A DNA stretch of 64,000 nucleotides from NCBI RefSeq assembly GCF_029360705.1, contig NZ_JARKMX010000001.1, positions 372,001 through 436,000 of the forward strand, in the 5' to 3' direction. The DNA is from Paraflavitalea pollutisoli (GTDB taxonomy: Bacteria > Bacteroidota > Bacteroidia > Chitinophagales > Chitinophagaceae). A program made the translations under genes and the position numbers. This document shows positions 42,397 to 51,047 of the stretch, piece after piece. The number at the start of each line of letters is the position of its first letter. The first letter of the stretch is position 1. A model generated the notes under the pieces. It saw only the letters and a program-made list of their open reading frames with translations. It had not been told where the DNA came from and did not search any database.

Positions 42397-43884
42397 CTAC
42401 ATCCAGGGTTTATCGCTTTTCTCTACTTCAAAGAGGGCATAGTTCTGTATTTGCCTGGCCAATTCTAGTGGGATGAAGGGGATGGTAATCGTGCCACCCG
42501 CTGTAGATAGCTGCAATGTTGCCAATTCATGGGCACGCTGATAAATCGACTGCCGCAGCGTTACCTGCTGACCCTTGCACCATTTTACAATCTGCGTTTT
42601 TCTTCCCCAGGTACCGCTATCAACCTGCAGGGCTTCCGAACTTATATAGAAATGGAAATTGCGCTGGTATACATAAGCGTGCAGGGCAATTGCGGGTATC
42701 AGTAGCAACAGCAGCAACCACCATGGCTGCCAACTGATCAGTAAAAATATTGTCAGGAAAAGGCCAATAGGTAATACTCCATTTAGCAGGGTATGCCGGC
42801 TTATGTATGAAGTGTGAATGCCAAAGGCTCCTTTTGATTGCGGGGCCACCAACGAATTATAATGTGCCAATAAGTTTTCGATGTATTGCGGTTGTGTAAG
42901 GGGGATCTTTACCCGACGTTTTTTGTTGCTGGCGTCGTCGCTCATGACCTGGTGAAACTCGAGGTTGTACAGGCCAATTTTTCGCCGGACCCAGTTTGCC
43001 TCCCATGAGATATACTGCACCTTGGTAAACGGGACCAGGTTTTGCCGGGTGTTAATCAGTCCTGACTTGATCTTGAAGCCTTTTTCCGTTTGTGCTAACT
43101 GAAAATCAAAATAAGTTAGGAAGATCCGGATCATGGAAACTACGACCGAGACGAGCAATACGAAAGCAACGGCAAATGAAATGGAGGCTATTGATATACC
43201 CACCTGGGAGGAAGAATCCTTTACGATCCTGATCACGCGGTCGCCAAATATCTCTTCGAGGTTTTGGAGCCAGGTAATGGCAAAGGCCAATACGATAAAA
43301 AATGCCTGGATATGATTGGCAGAAATACCCAGCTTGAGCAAATCGCCGAAGGACAGGCGTATGGCAGGGATATCTACCGGTGGTTGCTGAACAGTTGATT
43401 CTGCGGGCTGCTGTGGTTTTTCCTTGAGAAGGTAAGCCTTTAAAAGCTCTGCCTTGGGTACCTGGATGGCGTCGATCTCGGCTTCGGTCTTTTCGGTACC
43501 TGCTGTATCGATCTTCAGTTTGGCCACATTGGCCAATTGGTGGATCAGGTTTTGCTCGATGTGCACAGCCTGTATTTTTCCTAGCGGGATCGTAATGGTT
43601 TGCTTACGAATAAACCCTTTTCTGATAATCAGGTCTTCCTGTGCAATGTAGAATCGGAAGTAAAAATATTCTACTAGCGATCGGGTCAATATGATGGCGG
43701 GCAAAGCGAGTATGATAATCTCATATATATCCATGCCCTTCTTGTTTTCCTTGAAGAGCAATACGAGGATGAGTGGCCAAACGGTTTTTACAATGCTTAC
43801 CGTGGCTTTGAAGAGGATTATGACCAAGCCTGCTTTGGCCTGCCGCTGGGGTGTACTCCAGCTATGTTCAGTCAGCTGGTTCAT
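42397..43884 (-). CDS. Bacterial PH (bPH2) domain membrane protein, YdbT-like
   Basis: 495 residues from the ATG at 43884 (longer frame starts at TTG). It has several membrane helix pairs (about 15-62, 185-250, 355-395) and three bPH2 (PF03703) repeats. Marks include YYFRFYIAQEDLIIRKGFIRKQTITIPLGKIQAVHIEQ and FKIKSGLINTRQNLVPFTKVQY. This is the YdbT/YdbS pattern of Bacillus, membrane proteins of unknown role linked to peptide resistance. Its start overlaps the end of the smaller bPH gene by 17 nt, showing cotranslation. Confidence 0.88.
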   Translation of the reverse strand: MNQLTEHSWSTPQRQAKAGLVIILFKATVSIVKTVWPLILVLLFKENKKGMDIYEIIILALPAIILTRSLVEYFYFRFYIAQEDLIIRKGFIRKQTITIPLGKIQAVHIEQNLIHQLANVAKLKIDTAGTEKTEAEIDAIQVPKAELLKAYLLKEKPQQPAESTVQQPPVDIPAIRLSFGDLLKLGISANHIQAFFIVLAFAITWLQNLEEIFGDRVIRIVKDSSSQVGISIASISFAVAFVLLVSVVVSMIRIFLTYFDFQLAQTEKGFKIKSGLINTRQNLVPFTKVQYISWEANWVRRKIGLYNLEFHQVMSDDASNKKRRVKIPLTQPQYIENLLAHYNSLVAPQSKGAFGIHTSYISRHTLLNGVLPIGLFLTIFLLISWQPWWLLLLLLIPAIALHAYVYQRNFHFYISSEALQVDSGTWGRKTQIVKWCKGQQVTLRQSIYQRAHELATLQLSTAGGTITIPFIPLELARQIQNYALFEVEKSDKPWM

Positions 43885-44392
43885 CGACAATTTTTTGGGT
43901 GATCCACTCTTTAAGTTCCCAGGCAGTCGATTCGGTCAAGCCGCGAACCCTGAGATCGGCTTCGTTGGAGCCGGCGGTGTACAAAACGAGGCTGGCGAGC
44001 CCGAATTGCTTTTCCAGCGGGCCGATCGTTACGGCGCTATGTTGTATTCGGTTGAAAGGACAAGTGTGGGTTCGCTGAATGATCCAGCCGCTGCGGTAAA
44101 TGATATCCCTGTCCCGAATGGCAAAGGCTTTTACCGCGAAGGCTTTCTCCTGTATAAAAAACCAGGCTCCGGTCAGCAATACCCAGGCTCCTGGTAGCAA
44201 AACCTGGGGTAATGGGCGTCTCAAAGCAGGTACAAAATAAAGCAGGAAGCCGATGGCTACGGCCAGCAATAGGGTGGTAATGGTCCATTCCCAACGTAAT
44301 ACCTTGAGGTAGTTGCGCTCTATCGGCGAAAGGGCTACATTTTCCACCCTTGGCAACTCATCGATGGGTAATTGGTTATTAAGGAATTCCAT
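43868..44392 (-). CDS. Bacterial PH (bPH2) domain protein, YdbS-like
   Basis: 174 residues. Two helices (about 32-50 and 58-76) precede one bPH2 domain (about 82-155; FAIRDRDIIYRSGWIIQRTHTCPFNRIQHSAVT). First gene of the YdbS-YdbT-like pair; its 3' end overlaps the larger gene. Pair order and overlap are the usual ones for this family in many phyla. The two probably form one membrane complex. Confidence 0.88.
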   Translation of the reverse strand: MEFLNNQLPIDELPRVENVALSPIERNYLKVLRWEWTITTLLLAVAIGFLLYFVPALRRPLPQVLLPGAWVLLTGAWFFIQEKAFAVKAFAIRDRDIIYRSGWIIQRTHTCPFNRIQHSAVTIGPLEKQFGLASLVLYTAGSNEADLRVRGLTESTAWELKEWITQKIVDEPAD

Positions 44393-44497
44393 GAGCTAAA
44401 AATAGTGCTTAAAGCTTATTATTGGATATCAGTAAATTAGGCGGGGCAGTTTGGGAAGGCTCCTTGTCAAGAATACCGGCAACTTCCCCGAAATACT

Positions 44498-44505
44498 TAT
44501 TTTTG
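44498..44505 (+). promoter_or_regulatory. -7 element (TATTTTTG) of lysS
   Basis: TATTTTTG fits TAnnTTTG; the ATG is at 44560, so the leader would be about 50 nt. No -33 TTG at the best spacing. Confidence 0.45.
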
Positions 44506-44559
44506 CAGCCGCCTTACCGCTGCGTACCTGCATTGGTAGACTAATTTCAAATTTATTAC

Positions 44560-46077
44560 ATGCAATTATCAGAACAGGAGATTATCCGGAGAGAGAAACT
44601 GAAGGAATTACAGCAACTGGGTATCGAGCCTTTCCCAGCGCCAACATTTCCCGTAAACAATACTGCTGCCAATATTCTGGCTACCTACAAAGGTGAAGAG
44701 AACAAGGCTGATTTTGCCAATGTATGCCTGGCTGGTCGTATACTGACACGCCGGGATATGGGTAAAGCTAATTTCGCCAAATTGCAGGATGCCACGGGCA
44801 GAATCCAGTTGTACATCAAACGGGATGAAATTGCGCCGGGAGAAGATAAATCCATGTTCGATAAAGTGTGGAAACACCTGGTTGATATTGGCGATATCAT
44901 CGGGGTAAAGGGATATGTGTTTACTACGAAGACCGGTGAGACCTCTGTTCACGTGCTTGAGTTTGTGATGCTGACCAAGTCGCTGAAACCATTGCCGATC
45001 GTAAAGGAAAACAAGGAAGGAGAGACCTTCGATGAGGTAACTGATCCAGAGTTCCGCTACCGTCAGCGTTATGCCGACCTGATCGTGAACCCCGATGTGA
45101 AAGATACTTTCCTGAAAAGAACCAAGCTAATCAATACCATTCGTGATTTCCTGAACGGTCAGGGGGCCATTGAAGTGGATACACCTGTACTGCAGTCTAT
45201 TCCCGGTGGGGCGATTGCGCGCCCTTTCATCACACACCACAATGCGTTGGATGTGCCGTTTTACCTGCGTATTGCCAATGAGCTATATCTGAAACGTCTT
45301 ATCGTAGGCGGTTTCGATTGGGTATATGAGTTCAGCCGCAATTTCCGCAATGAAGGGATGGACCGTACGCACAATCCCGAATTTACCGTGCTGGAGTGGT
45401 ATACTGCCTATAAAGATTATTACTGGATGATGGAGATCACCGAGCAGTTGATGGAGAAGATCGCCATTGCGCTACATGGCACGACGCAAGTACCATTGGG
45501 CGACAAGGTCATCGATTTCAAAGCTCCTTTCAAACGGGTAACCATTTTTGATGCTATCAAGGAGCATACCGGTATCGATGTTAGCCAAATGGATGAGGCT
45601 GGTTTACGGGAAACCTGTAAAACACTGGGAATCCACGTTGAGGCTAGCATGGGTAAGGGAAAACTGATCGATGCGATCTTTGGCGAGAAAGCAGAAGGAC
45701 AATATGTGCAACCAACCTTTATCATTGATTACCCGGTGGAAATGAGTCCGCTGACCAAGAAACACCGCGACAAACCAGGTCTGGTAGAGCGCTTCGAATT
45801 GATGGTGAACGGTAAGGAGATCGCCAACGCTTACAGTGAGTTAAATGATCCGATCGATCAGCGTACACGCTTTGAGGAGCAGGTAAAACTGATGGAGCGC
45901 GGCGATGATGAAGCCATGTACATCGACTATGACTTCCTGCGTGCATTGGAATACGGCATGCCGCCCACTGCCGGTATCGGTATTGGGATCGACCGTTTGT
46001 GCATGATGATGACTAATCAGTCCAGCATCCAGGATGTGCTGCTGTTCCCGCAGATGCGTCCCGAAATATTCAGCTAG
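44560..46077 (+). CDS. lysS: Lysyl-tRNA synthetase, class II
   Basis: 505 residues. Charges tRNA-Lys in the cytoplasm. OB-fold anticodon domain (about 50-150; VCLAGRILTRRDMGKANFAKLQD), then the class II core with motif 1 (FLNGQGAIEVDTPVL), motif 2 (FRNEGMDRTHNPEFT) and motif 3 (GMPPTAGIGIGIDRL). Full length. The stop codon region overlaps the end of the convergent SDR gene by 4 nt, so there is no room for an ordinary terminator between them. Confidence 0.97.
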   Translation: MQLSEQEIIRREKLKELQQLGIEPFPAPTFPVNNTAANILATYKGEENKADFANVCLAGRILTRRDMGKANFAKLQDATGRIQLYIKRDEIAPGEDKSMFDKVWKHLVDIGDIIGVKGYVFTTKTGETSVHVLEFVMLTKSLKPLPIVKENKEGETFDEVTDPEFRYRQRYADLIVNPDVKDTFLKRTKLINTIRDFLNGQGAIEVDTPVLQSIPGGAIARPFITHHNALDVPFYLRIANELYLKRLIVGGFDWVYEFSRNFRNEGMDRTHNPEFTVLEWYTAYKDYYWMMEITEQLMEKIAIALHGTTQVPLGDKVIDFKAPFKRVTIFDAIKEHTGIDVSQMDEAGLRETCKTLGIHVEASMGKGKLIDAIFGEKAEGQYVQPTFIIDYPVEMSPLTKKHRDKPGLVERFELMVNGKEIANAYSELNDPIDQRTRFEEQVKLMERGDDEAMYIDYDFLRALEYGMPPTAGIGIGIDRLCMMMTNQSSIQDVLLFPQMRPEIFS

Positions 46078-46895
46078 ATGAAGAGGTCCATCATCAGCTT
46101 CTGGTCGGGATTGACGGCATAATGCGTTAGATCGGTTATTCCCTGCTCGGCCAGGATTTGTTCGTCAATAAAGAAGTTACCGGTGCATTCGAAAGATGGC
46201 TTACTGAGGATATAGTAAGCAGCATCGGCCACGATATCCGGTGTGCGGCTTCGCTGCATCAGAAAATCGCCGCCCAGCAGGTTCTGTACCGCTGCGGTGG
46301 CGATTGTCGTTTTGGGCCATAAGGCATTTACCCCGATCCTGTGTGCCCGCATTTCCTCCGCCAGTCCCAAGACGATCATACTCATGCCGTATTTGCTCAT
46401 GGTATAGGCAAGGTGCTTAGCAAACCAGCCAGGTTCCATGTTTAAGGGAGGAGAGAGGTTGAGTATATGGGGGTTATGAGCCTTTTTGAGGTGAGGGATC
46501 GCCGCCTGGCTCATGAAGAAGGTACCCCGAACGTTGATGTCGTGCATCAGATCCCAGCGCTTGGGCTCGGTTTGTTCGGTTGGGCTTAGGTTTATGGCGC
46601 TGGCATTGTTGATCAGGATGTCGATACCTCCGAATGTGTCGACGGTGGATTGAACAATATGATGAATGCTTTCTTCGGATCTGATGTCTGCCTGCAGCGG
46701 CAATACCTTTCCCGACCCTGCTTGGGCTATTTCGGCGGCGGCAGTATAGATGGTCCCATCCAGTTTGGGGTGTGGTTCTGCCGTTTTACCTGCAATGGCA
46801 ATATTGGCTCCTTCTTTCGCTAACCGCAATGCAATTGCTTTACCTATTCCCCGACTACCGCCGGTAATGAGTACCGTTTTGTTTTCAAATGACAT
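46074..46895 (-). CDS. SDR family oxidoreductase (HSDL2-like)
   Basis: 273 residues. NAD(P)-binding TGGSRGIG at 11-18, NNAS near 92, and a catalytic YTMSK (Tyr, Lys) in LAYTMSKYGMSM. The SxxSxxxYxxxK spacing is modified (LNLSPPLNM), as in HSDL2-type SDRs, where members act on lipids or stay unassigned. It converges on lysS with a 4-nt overlap. Substrate unknown. Confidence 0.88.
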   Translation of the reverse strand: MSFENKTVLITGGSRGIGKAIALRLAKEGANIAIAGKTAEPHPKLDGTIYTAAAEIAQAGSGKVLPLQADIRSEESIHHIVQSTVDTFGGIDILINNASAINLSPTEQTEPKRWDLMHDINVRGTFFMSQAAIPHLKKAHNPHILNLSPPLNMEPGWFAKHLAYTMSKYGMSMIVLGLAEEMRAHRIGVNALWPKTTIATAAVQNLLGGDFLMQRSRTPDIVADAAYYILSKPSFECTGNFFIDEQILAEQGITDLTHYAVNPDQKLMMDLFI

Positions 46896-47056
46896 ATGAC
46901 AAATGATTTGATGTTGTACGTCTTTTGGTTTCAGTATTAAATATAATCCGTTTGTCGTAGGATTAAAAATTTCGAGTGGTTATACGAAAATGGCTGTCCG
47001 TATTTATACGAAGCTGCCGGTATTTAACGAAATTTTGTATCGCAGCAAATATCCTA

Positions 47057-47087
47057 TTGCATCTTAATGGCTTAGTCTCTATGTTTG
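47057..47087 (+). promoter_or_regulatory. Promoter TTG-N20-TATGTTTG in the gene-free interval
   Basis: TTG at 47057-47059, 20-bp spacer, TATGTTTG at 47080-47087, facing the terminator at 47352-47389. Confidence 0.5.
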
Positions 47088-47114
47088 TACTGTTGATTGA
47101 TTGATGATAAGGCG

Positions 47115-47280
47115 CCAATATCCAGAAAACCGAATCCAATATCCAGGCCAATTCCTTTGAAAAGAACCAGTCGAACCTTCGGGTAAGACCATCCAAAAAT
47201 CCAAAGAAATCCCGGGTCTTTTATCTATCAATGAGCACTGTTAAAATCCAAGCATCCAGAAATCCAAGTTGTCCAAGATC
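47115..47280. repeat. Degenerate ATCCA/CCAATATCCAG repeats
   Basis: CCAATATCCAG occurs exactly at 47115-47125 and 47136-47146, and further ATCCA-type words (AAATCCAA, CATCCAGAAATCCAAG) cluster at 47185-47285. Read on the minus strand they give TGGATTTTTGGAT-like sequence, a low-complexity type. Confidence 0.5.
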
Positions 47281-47351
47281 CTACGAAAGAAGTAAAATTT
47301 GTACCTATTGATGACCCAGTTTTGTTGGTAAGGTTTCGTACAAAAGTTTTT

Positions 47352-47389
47352 GAGCAGTCCTGCTTTTCCTCAGGGCTGCTCCTTTTTTT
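47352..47389 (+). terminator. Strong terminator without an annotated gene upstream
   Basis: GAGCAGTCCTG (47352-47362) pairs with CAGGGCTGCTC (47371-47381), 11 bp with one T-G pair, 8-nt loop, then CTTTTTTT. Confidence 0.9.
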
Positions 47390-47598
47390 GCTACCTACCC
47401 CATGTGCATATCGTGTATGAAGTAATATACCTGTATGGGGGCTGCGATCGTCGTTTTCCATAACTATCTCCGTCAGTGTCTTAACCCACCGTTCAGAACA
47501 AATAAGCAGGTCAGGTCTTAGCGGGATATGTAATAAATACCAGCCACAGGCTATGTTATTCCGGGATATTAAACCTTTATCGCTAAAAAGAGCTTGGC

Positions 47599-47698
47599 CA
47601 TATGCGGGTATATTTTCCCGCATATGTCAATACAAAACGGCCACGCTAAGACTGCGCGGCCGTCCTCACTCAAAACCATGATCTGCATGAAATGCAGA
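47599..47698. other. Cluster of three hairpins
   Basis: CATATGCGGG (47599-47608) / CCCGCATATG (47617-47626) is a perfect 10-bp inverted repeat. ACGGCCaCGC pairs with GCGcGGCCGT (about 47637-47663) with one mismatch, and TCTGCAT (47682-47688) / ATGCAGA (47692-47698) is perfect. None has a clear plus-strand T-run. Confidence 0.7.
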
Positions 47699-47903
47699 CC
47701 TATTGAAATCAACGTATTTTTTGCGTAATTGGTTTTCCTATTGCAATGAATGTATATTAAAATATGCTATTTATTGTAAAGTACCCATACTCGGTCCATT
47801 AGGTTGGCCTGTTACCGGAGGTGAGGTTATTAACGGGTATTTCCCATTCTACCGATTATTGTGAATGGTCTACCATATGGCGCACAAAGCTGTTCCAGGC
47901 AAT

Positions 47904-47931
47904 AAAAAACGGCCACGTAAAACGTAGCCGT
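47904..47931 (-). terminator. Terminator of the efflux operon
   Basis: ACGGC-C-ACGT (47909-47918) pairs with ACGT-A-GCCGT (47922-47931), one G-T pair on the minus strand, followed there by six T (A-run 47904-47909). Confidence 0.9.
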
Positions 47932-47974
47932 CACCTTTAAAACATGGTCCCCTCTCAGTAAGGACCAATAAGCT

Positions 47975-49285
47975 TTAGAATATCTTAGAACCTACTACTT
48001 TATGGCTTTCAAGTTTGTCCAGCTGTGCCTGGTATTGTAACTGTACCTGTTGTAGCTCGGCGTTTTCAACATTTGTTTGTGCATCCAACAGCTCGACATT
48101 GGTGATCAGGCCTTCTTTGAAACGTACCTGGGCCAGTTTATAAGCTCGTTGCGCTTGCGTTACCAATACATTCGTATTGCCCAGCTTTTCCTGTATGCCC
48201 TGGAAATCTTTTTGAACGGTTGCCAGGTCTTTGCGGATAGTGGCCTCCAGCGTTTGCATTGATTTCTTGGCGGTCTCGATTTGTACCTGCGTCATCTTCT
48301 GACGAAGTTTGGGCCGGTCGGCAGACAAAATAGGGATGGATACCCCAACACCAAATCCCCCATTGAGCCTGAACTGGTCAATATCGGGCTGAATGCCATT
48401 GCGGACGCCCCCACTGGCGGTGCCCATGATATTGGGGCGGGATTCGATAGTGGATTCCTTTTTATCGAGCTCATAAACGGCGATCTGCTTTTCGATCTGT
48501 TGGGCATCATAGTTGGTTTTCTTCCAATCTCCGGGTTCCAATATGAGGTTGAGTTCATCTTCCCGGTATGTGCCGGCATAGCTGGCGGCAATTTTGCCTC
48601 TGGTATCTACCCCGGATAACCATTCCATTAATACATATTGTTTTTCCAATTGGGTTTGCAGGTCACTCTGCCGGTTGGTTGCATTGGCGGTACGAACCTG
48701 AGTCGTCAGCAGATCGTACTCAAGGGCATCTCCATTCCTGATCTTAGCCTGAATGAGTCGTTCATTTTCTTTCAGCGAACTGATCTGGTCATTTTGTACA
48801 TGGATGCTTTTTTGCAGGAATTGTATGTTGTAGTAGATCTGTGCTACCTGATAAGCGATGGCATTCCGGGTATTGTCGATACCATTGATGTTGAGTGTTC
48901 GCTCTGCTTCGTTGCGTTCCAGCTTGAGCTTGGTTTTTCCGAAGTCATAGATCAGCTGGCGTATGGATACAGCTGCGTTATAGTTATTGTATGGCTGAAA
49001 GGCCAATGAGTTTTTTCCGGTGGGTGTTTCAAACTCCACCTTGGGTGAGGGCGCCAGAAAATTGTAGGTCAGGTCTGCATTTACAGTTGGCAGGTAGCCA
49101 GCTTTGATCATTTCCTTTTTCACATCATCGGCTTTCAGTTGCTCTTCCAGCTCGTGTATGCGAGGGTAGTTGGTGACGGCCGATTGTATCAGACTTCTCA
49201 GTTGTTCATCTTTTATTGGGGCTTCCTGCGTAAAGGCTGTTTGTACCAGCAATGGCAGCAGGAGTGCACCGATTATCTTTTTCAT
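47975..49285 (-). CDS. TolC family outer-membrane efflux channel
   Basis: 436 residues from the ATG at 49285, which begins a signal peptide (1-19, ending TAFTQ); an upstream start would add ten residues. Two OEP (PF02321) repeats with long coiled helices (about 20-220 and 245-436) and PTVNADLTYN, then VRFKEGLITNVELLDAQTN near the end. TolC-type trimers span the outer membrane and periplasm. Last gene of the tetR-hlyD-MFS-tolC operon; 49 nt after the transporter gene, with a terminator following. Confidence 0.93.
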   Translation of the reverse strand: MKKIIGALLLPLLVQTAFTQEAPIKDEQLRSLIQSAVTNYPRIHELEEQLKADDVKKEMIKAGYLPTVNADLTYNFLAPSPKVEFETPTGKNSLAFQPYNNYNAAVSIRQLIYDFGKTKLKLERNEAERTLNINGIDNTRNAIAYQVAQIYYNIQFLQKSIHVQNDQISSLKENERLIQAKIRNGDALEYDLLTTQVRTANATNRQSDLQTQLEKQYVLMEWLSGVDTRGKIAASYAGTYREDELNLILEPGDWKKTNYDAQQIEKQIAVYELDKKESTIESRPNIMGTASGGVRNGIQPDIDQFRLNGGFGVGVSIPILSADRPKLRQKMTQVQIETAKKSMQTLEATIRKDLATVQKDFQGIQEKLGNTNVLVTQAQRAYKLAQVRFKEGLITNVELLDAQTNVENAELQQVQLQYQAQLDKLESHKVVGSKIF

Positions 49286-49334
49286 GCTACTTGATATGTT
49301 TGTTCTATTCTTCATGGTAATACCAGTTGAGGGG

Positions 49335-50918
49335 TTAATGTGCGGCCTCCATCGCTTTTTTGACCGCTTTTGTATCTACAACCGGCTTTTTCTTCACGCG
49401 AAGAAATACTACGAGTGGCAGTACCATGAGGAAGAAAAGGCCGATCAGTCTGAATGTATCGAGGTAGGCCAGGTAATAGGACTGTTTGTCGACGGTGAGG
49501 TCGATTAACTTGTGTGCTTTGGCTGTTGCGGATGCCAGATCGCTGCCGCTGTTTACCATATTGCCCGTGATGCCATTTACTGCTTGTGTAAAGGCGGGTG
49601 CACCATCATAGGTGTTTACCACCAGGTCGTTGCGGTGTTGTGCGTACCTATGACTGATAAAATTATTGGCCATGGCGATGCCAAAGGCGCCACCAATCTG
49701 ACGGATCATATTGTTGAGTGATATGCCTGCCGCATAATCTTTGGGGGCCAAACCCGCCACTGCCTGGTTGATCAGCGGCAATTGCGACATCGAGATACCC
49801 ATGGCGCGGATAAGCAAGGGGATAAAAAATGCCCATCGTCCTACTTCCGGACTAATGGCGGCACTAGTCCAACAGTAGATGGCGAACAAGATAAAGCCAA
49901 CAACGATGAATGGTATCGGGGAAACCCCTTTACTCATCATGCGTCCTATGATGGGCATCATCACTACACCTGCCAAAGTCGGTGGCAATAGCGATAGGCC
50001 TGTTTCCAGTGCGGAGAAGCCGAGTACCCGTTGTGCCAATACAGGATAGACAAAAACTGATGTGAAGAGGCCGAGGCCTGCGACAAAAGTGAATATAATG
50101 GTGAACGCATAGGTGCGCTTGCCCATTATACGCAGGTTGACTACGGGTGAAGGCGTCTTCAACTCCCAGTAGATAAAGCCAGCGATGGCTACTATTGCGA
50201 GCACAGAACACACCTTGATCGCATCACTGCTGAACCAGTCTTCCGATTCACCCCGCTCCAGTACGAATTGCAAGCAGGCTATACCTACCATCAGCAGGGC
50301 TATTCCAATATAGTCGACGGACAACTGAGACTTCTTTTTCCCTTCCCCTTCCTTCTTATCTATAAATACCATCGCCAGGATCGTGGCAATAAATCCTACG
50401 GGCAGGTTTACCAAGAACATCCAGGGCCATGAAAAGTGCTCGATCAGGTAACCACCCACCGTGGGTCCCAATGTGGGGCCGAGGATGAGCCCCATCCCAA
50501 ACATGCCGGCTGCCATCGGTCTTTCTTCTGGCTTAAAGGCATCGAAGAGAATGGCTTGTGAAGTGGACAGTAAGGCGCCGCCGCCAATGCCCTGAATAAA
50601 ACGCCAGATGATCAACTCTACCAGGTTGGTGCTTTGCCCACACATGTAGGAGGCGATCGTAAATATGATCATCGATGCTATGTAGTAGTTTTTTCGACCG
50701 AAGTATTCGGCAAGAAAACCGGTCATTGGAATGATGATCACATTCGCGATGGCGTAGGAGGTTATCACCCAGCTGACATCTTCAATATTGACACCCAGAC
50801 TGCCGGCCATGTCATTCAATCCCACGTTTACGATAGATGTATCTATCAGCTCCATAACGGCGGCCGTTACGGTGGTGAGGACTATTATAAATTTGGCGAA
50901 TCCTTTTGGACTGGACAT
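49335..50918 (-). CDS. DHA2 family MFS drug transporter (EmrB-like)
   Basis: 527 residues with about 14 membrane helices. Signature motif C-type sequences: IDTSIVNVGLNDMAGSLG in helix 1, GFLAEYFGRKNYYIAS (motif A), and GLILGPTLGPTVGGYLI (motif C), the antiporter motif. DHA2 transporters export drugs with protons. Together with the HlyD and TolC genes it forms a tripartite pump across both membranes. Located 129 nt downstream of the adaptor gene. Confidence 0.95.
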   Translation of the reverse strand: MSSPKGFAKFIIVLTTVTAAVMELIDTSIVNVGLNDMAGSLGVNIEDVSWVITSYAIANVIIIPMTGFLAEYFGRKNYYIASMIIFTIASYMCGQSTNLVELIIWRFIQGIGGGALLSTSQAILFDAFKPEERPMAAGMFGMGLILGPTLGPTVGGYLIEHFSWPWMFLVNLPVGFIATILAMVFIDKKEGEGKKKSQLSVDYIGIALLMVGIACLQFVLERGESEDWFSSDAIKVCSVLAIVAIAGFIYWELKTPSPVVNLRIMGKRTYAFTIIFTFVAGLGLFTSVFVYPVLAQRVLGFSALETGLSLLPPTLAGVVMMPIIGRMMSKGVSPIPFIVVGFILFAIYCWTSAAISPEVGRWAFFIPLLIRAMGISMSQLPLINQAVAGLAPKDYAAGISLNNMIRQIGGAFGIAMANNFISHRYAQHRNDLVVNTYDGAPAFTQAVNGITGNMVNSGSDLASATAKAHKLIDLTVDKQSYYLAYLDTFRLIGLFFLMVLPLVVFLRVKKKPVVDTKAVKKAMEAAH

Positions 50919-51047
50919 ACGTTTCTTGTTATGCTTGATTTGGCAAGAAAATCAATGGTTGTTGACACAAAAGTTCCCAGGCCGATGCGCTGTGTGTGCA
51001 TCGTGTTCTTCAGGTTTATGCTGAAGACTTCGTTATGCCGTGGGTGT

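Larger units (their letters stand above)
47093..47389 (+). ncRNA. Candidate non-coding RNA, about 300 nt
   Basis: Bounded by the promoter at 47057-47087 and a terminator at 47352-47389. Inside are CCA-rich repeats, an AAGACC/GGGTCTT pairing, and only very short frames (18 and 26 codons). It lacks the conserved sequences of RNase P RNA, tmRNA and SRP RNA. Existence is inferred from its borders only. Confidence 0.3.
46896..47974. other. 1.08-kb gene-free, structured interval
   Basis: It holds a promoter-like TTG-N20-TATGTTTG (47057-47087), CCA-rich degenerate repeats (47115-47280), a strong terminator (47352-47389), three hairpins (47599-47698), and the tolC terminator (47904-47931). Minus-strand frames of 77 and 131 codons here look non-coding. 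Confidence 0.6.

Noticed and set aside
46963-47196. Minus-strand frame of 77 codons (W-, F- and D-rich)
   Set aside because: The composition comes from the TGGATT-type repeats; the frame lacks start signals and a family.
47093-47389. Candidate RNA as RNase P RNA, tmRNA or SRP RNA
   Set aside because: The conserved blocks I know for these RNAs (GAGGAAAGTCC of RNase P, the tRNA-like end of tmRNA, the SRP tetraloop region) are not present on either strand.
47228-47623. Minus-strand frame of 131 codons in the gene-free kilobase
   Set aside because: It crosses the strong terminator at 47352-47389 and the ATCCA repeats, has no ribosome site or promoter, and its translation shows no domain or signal.
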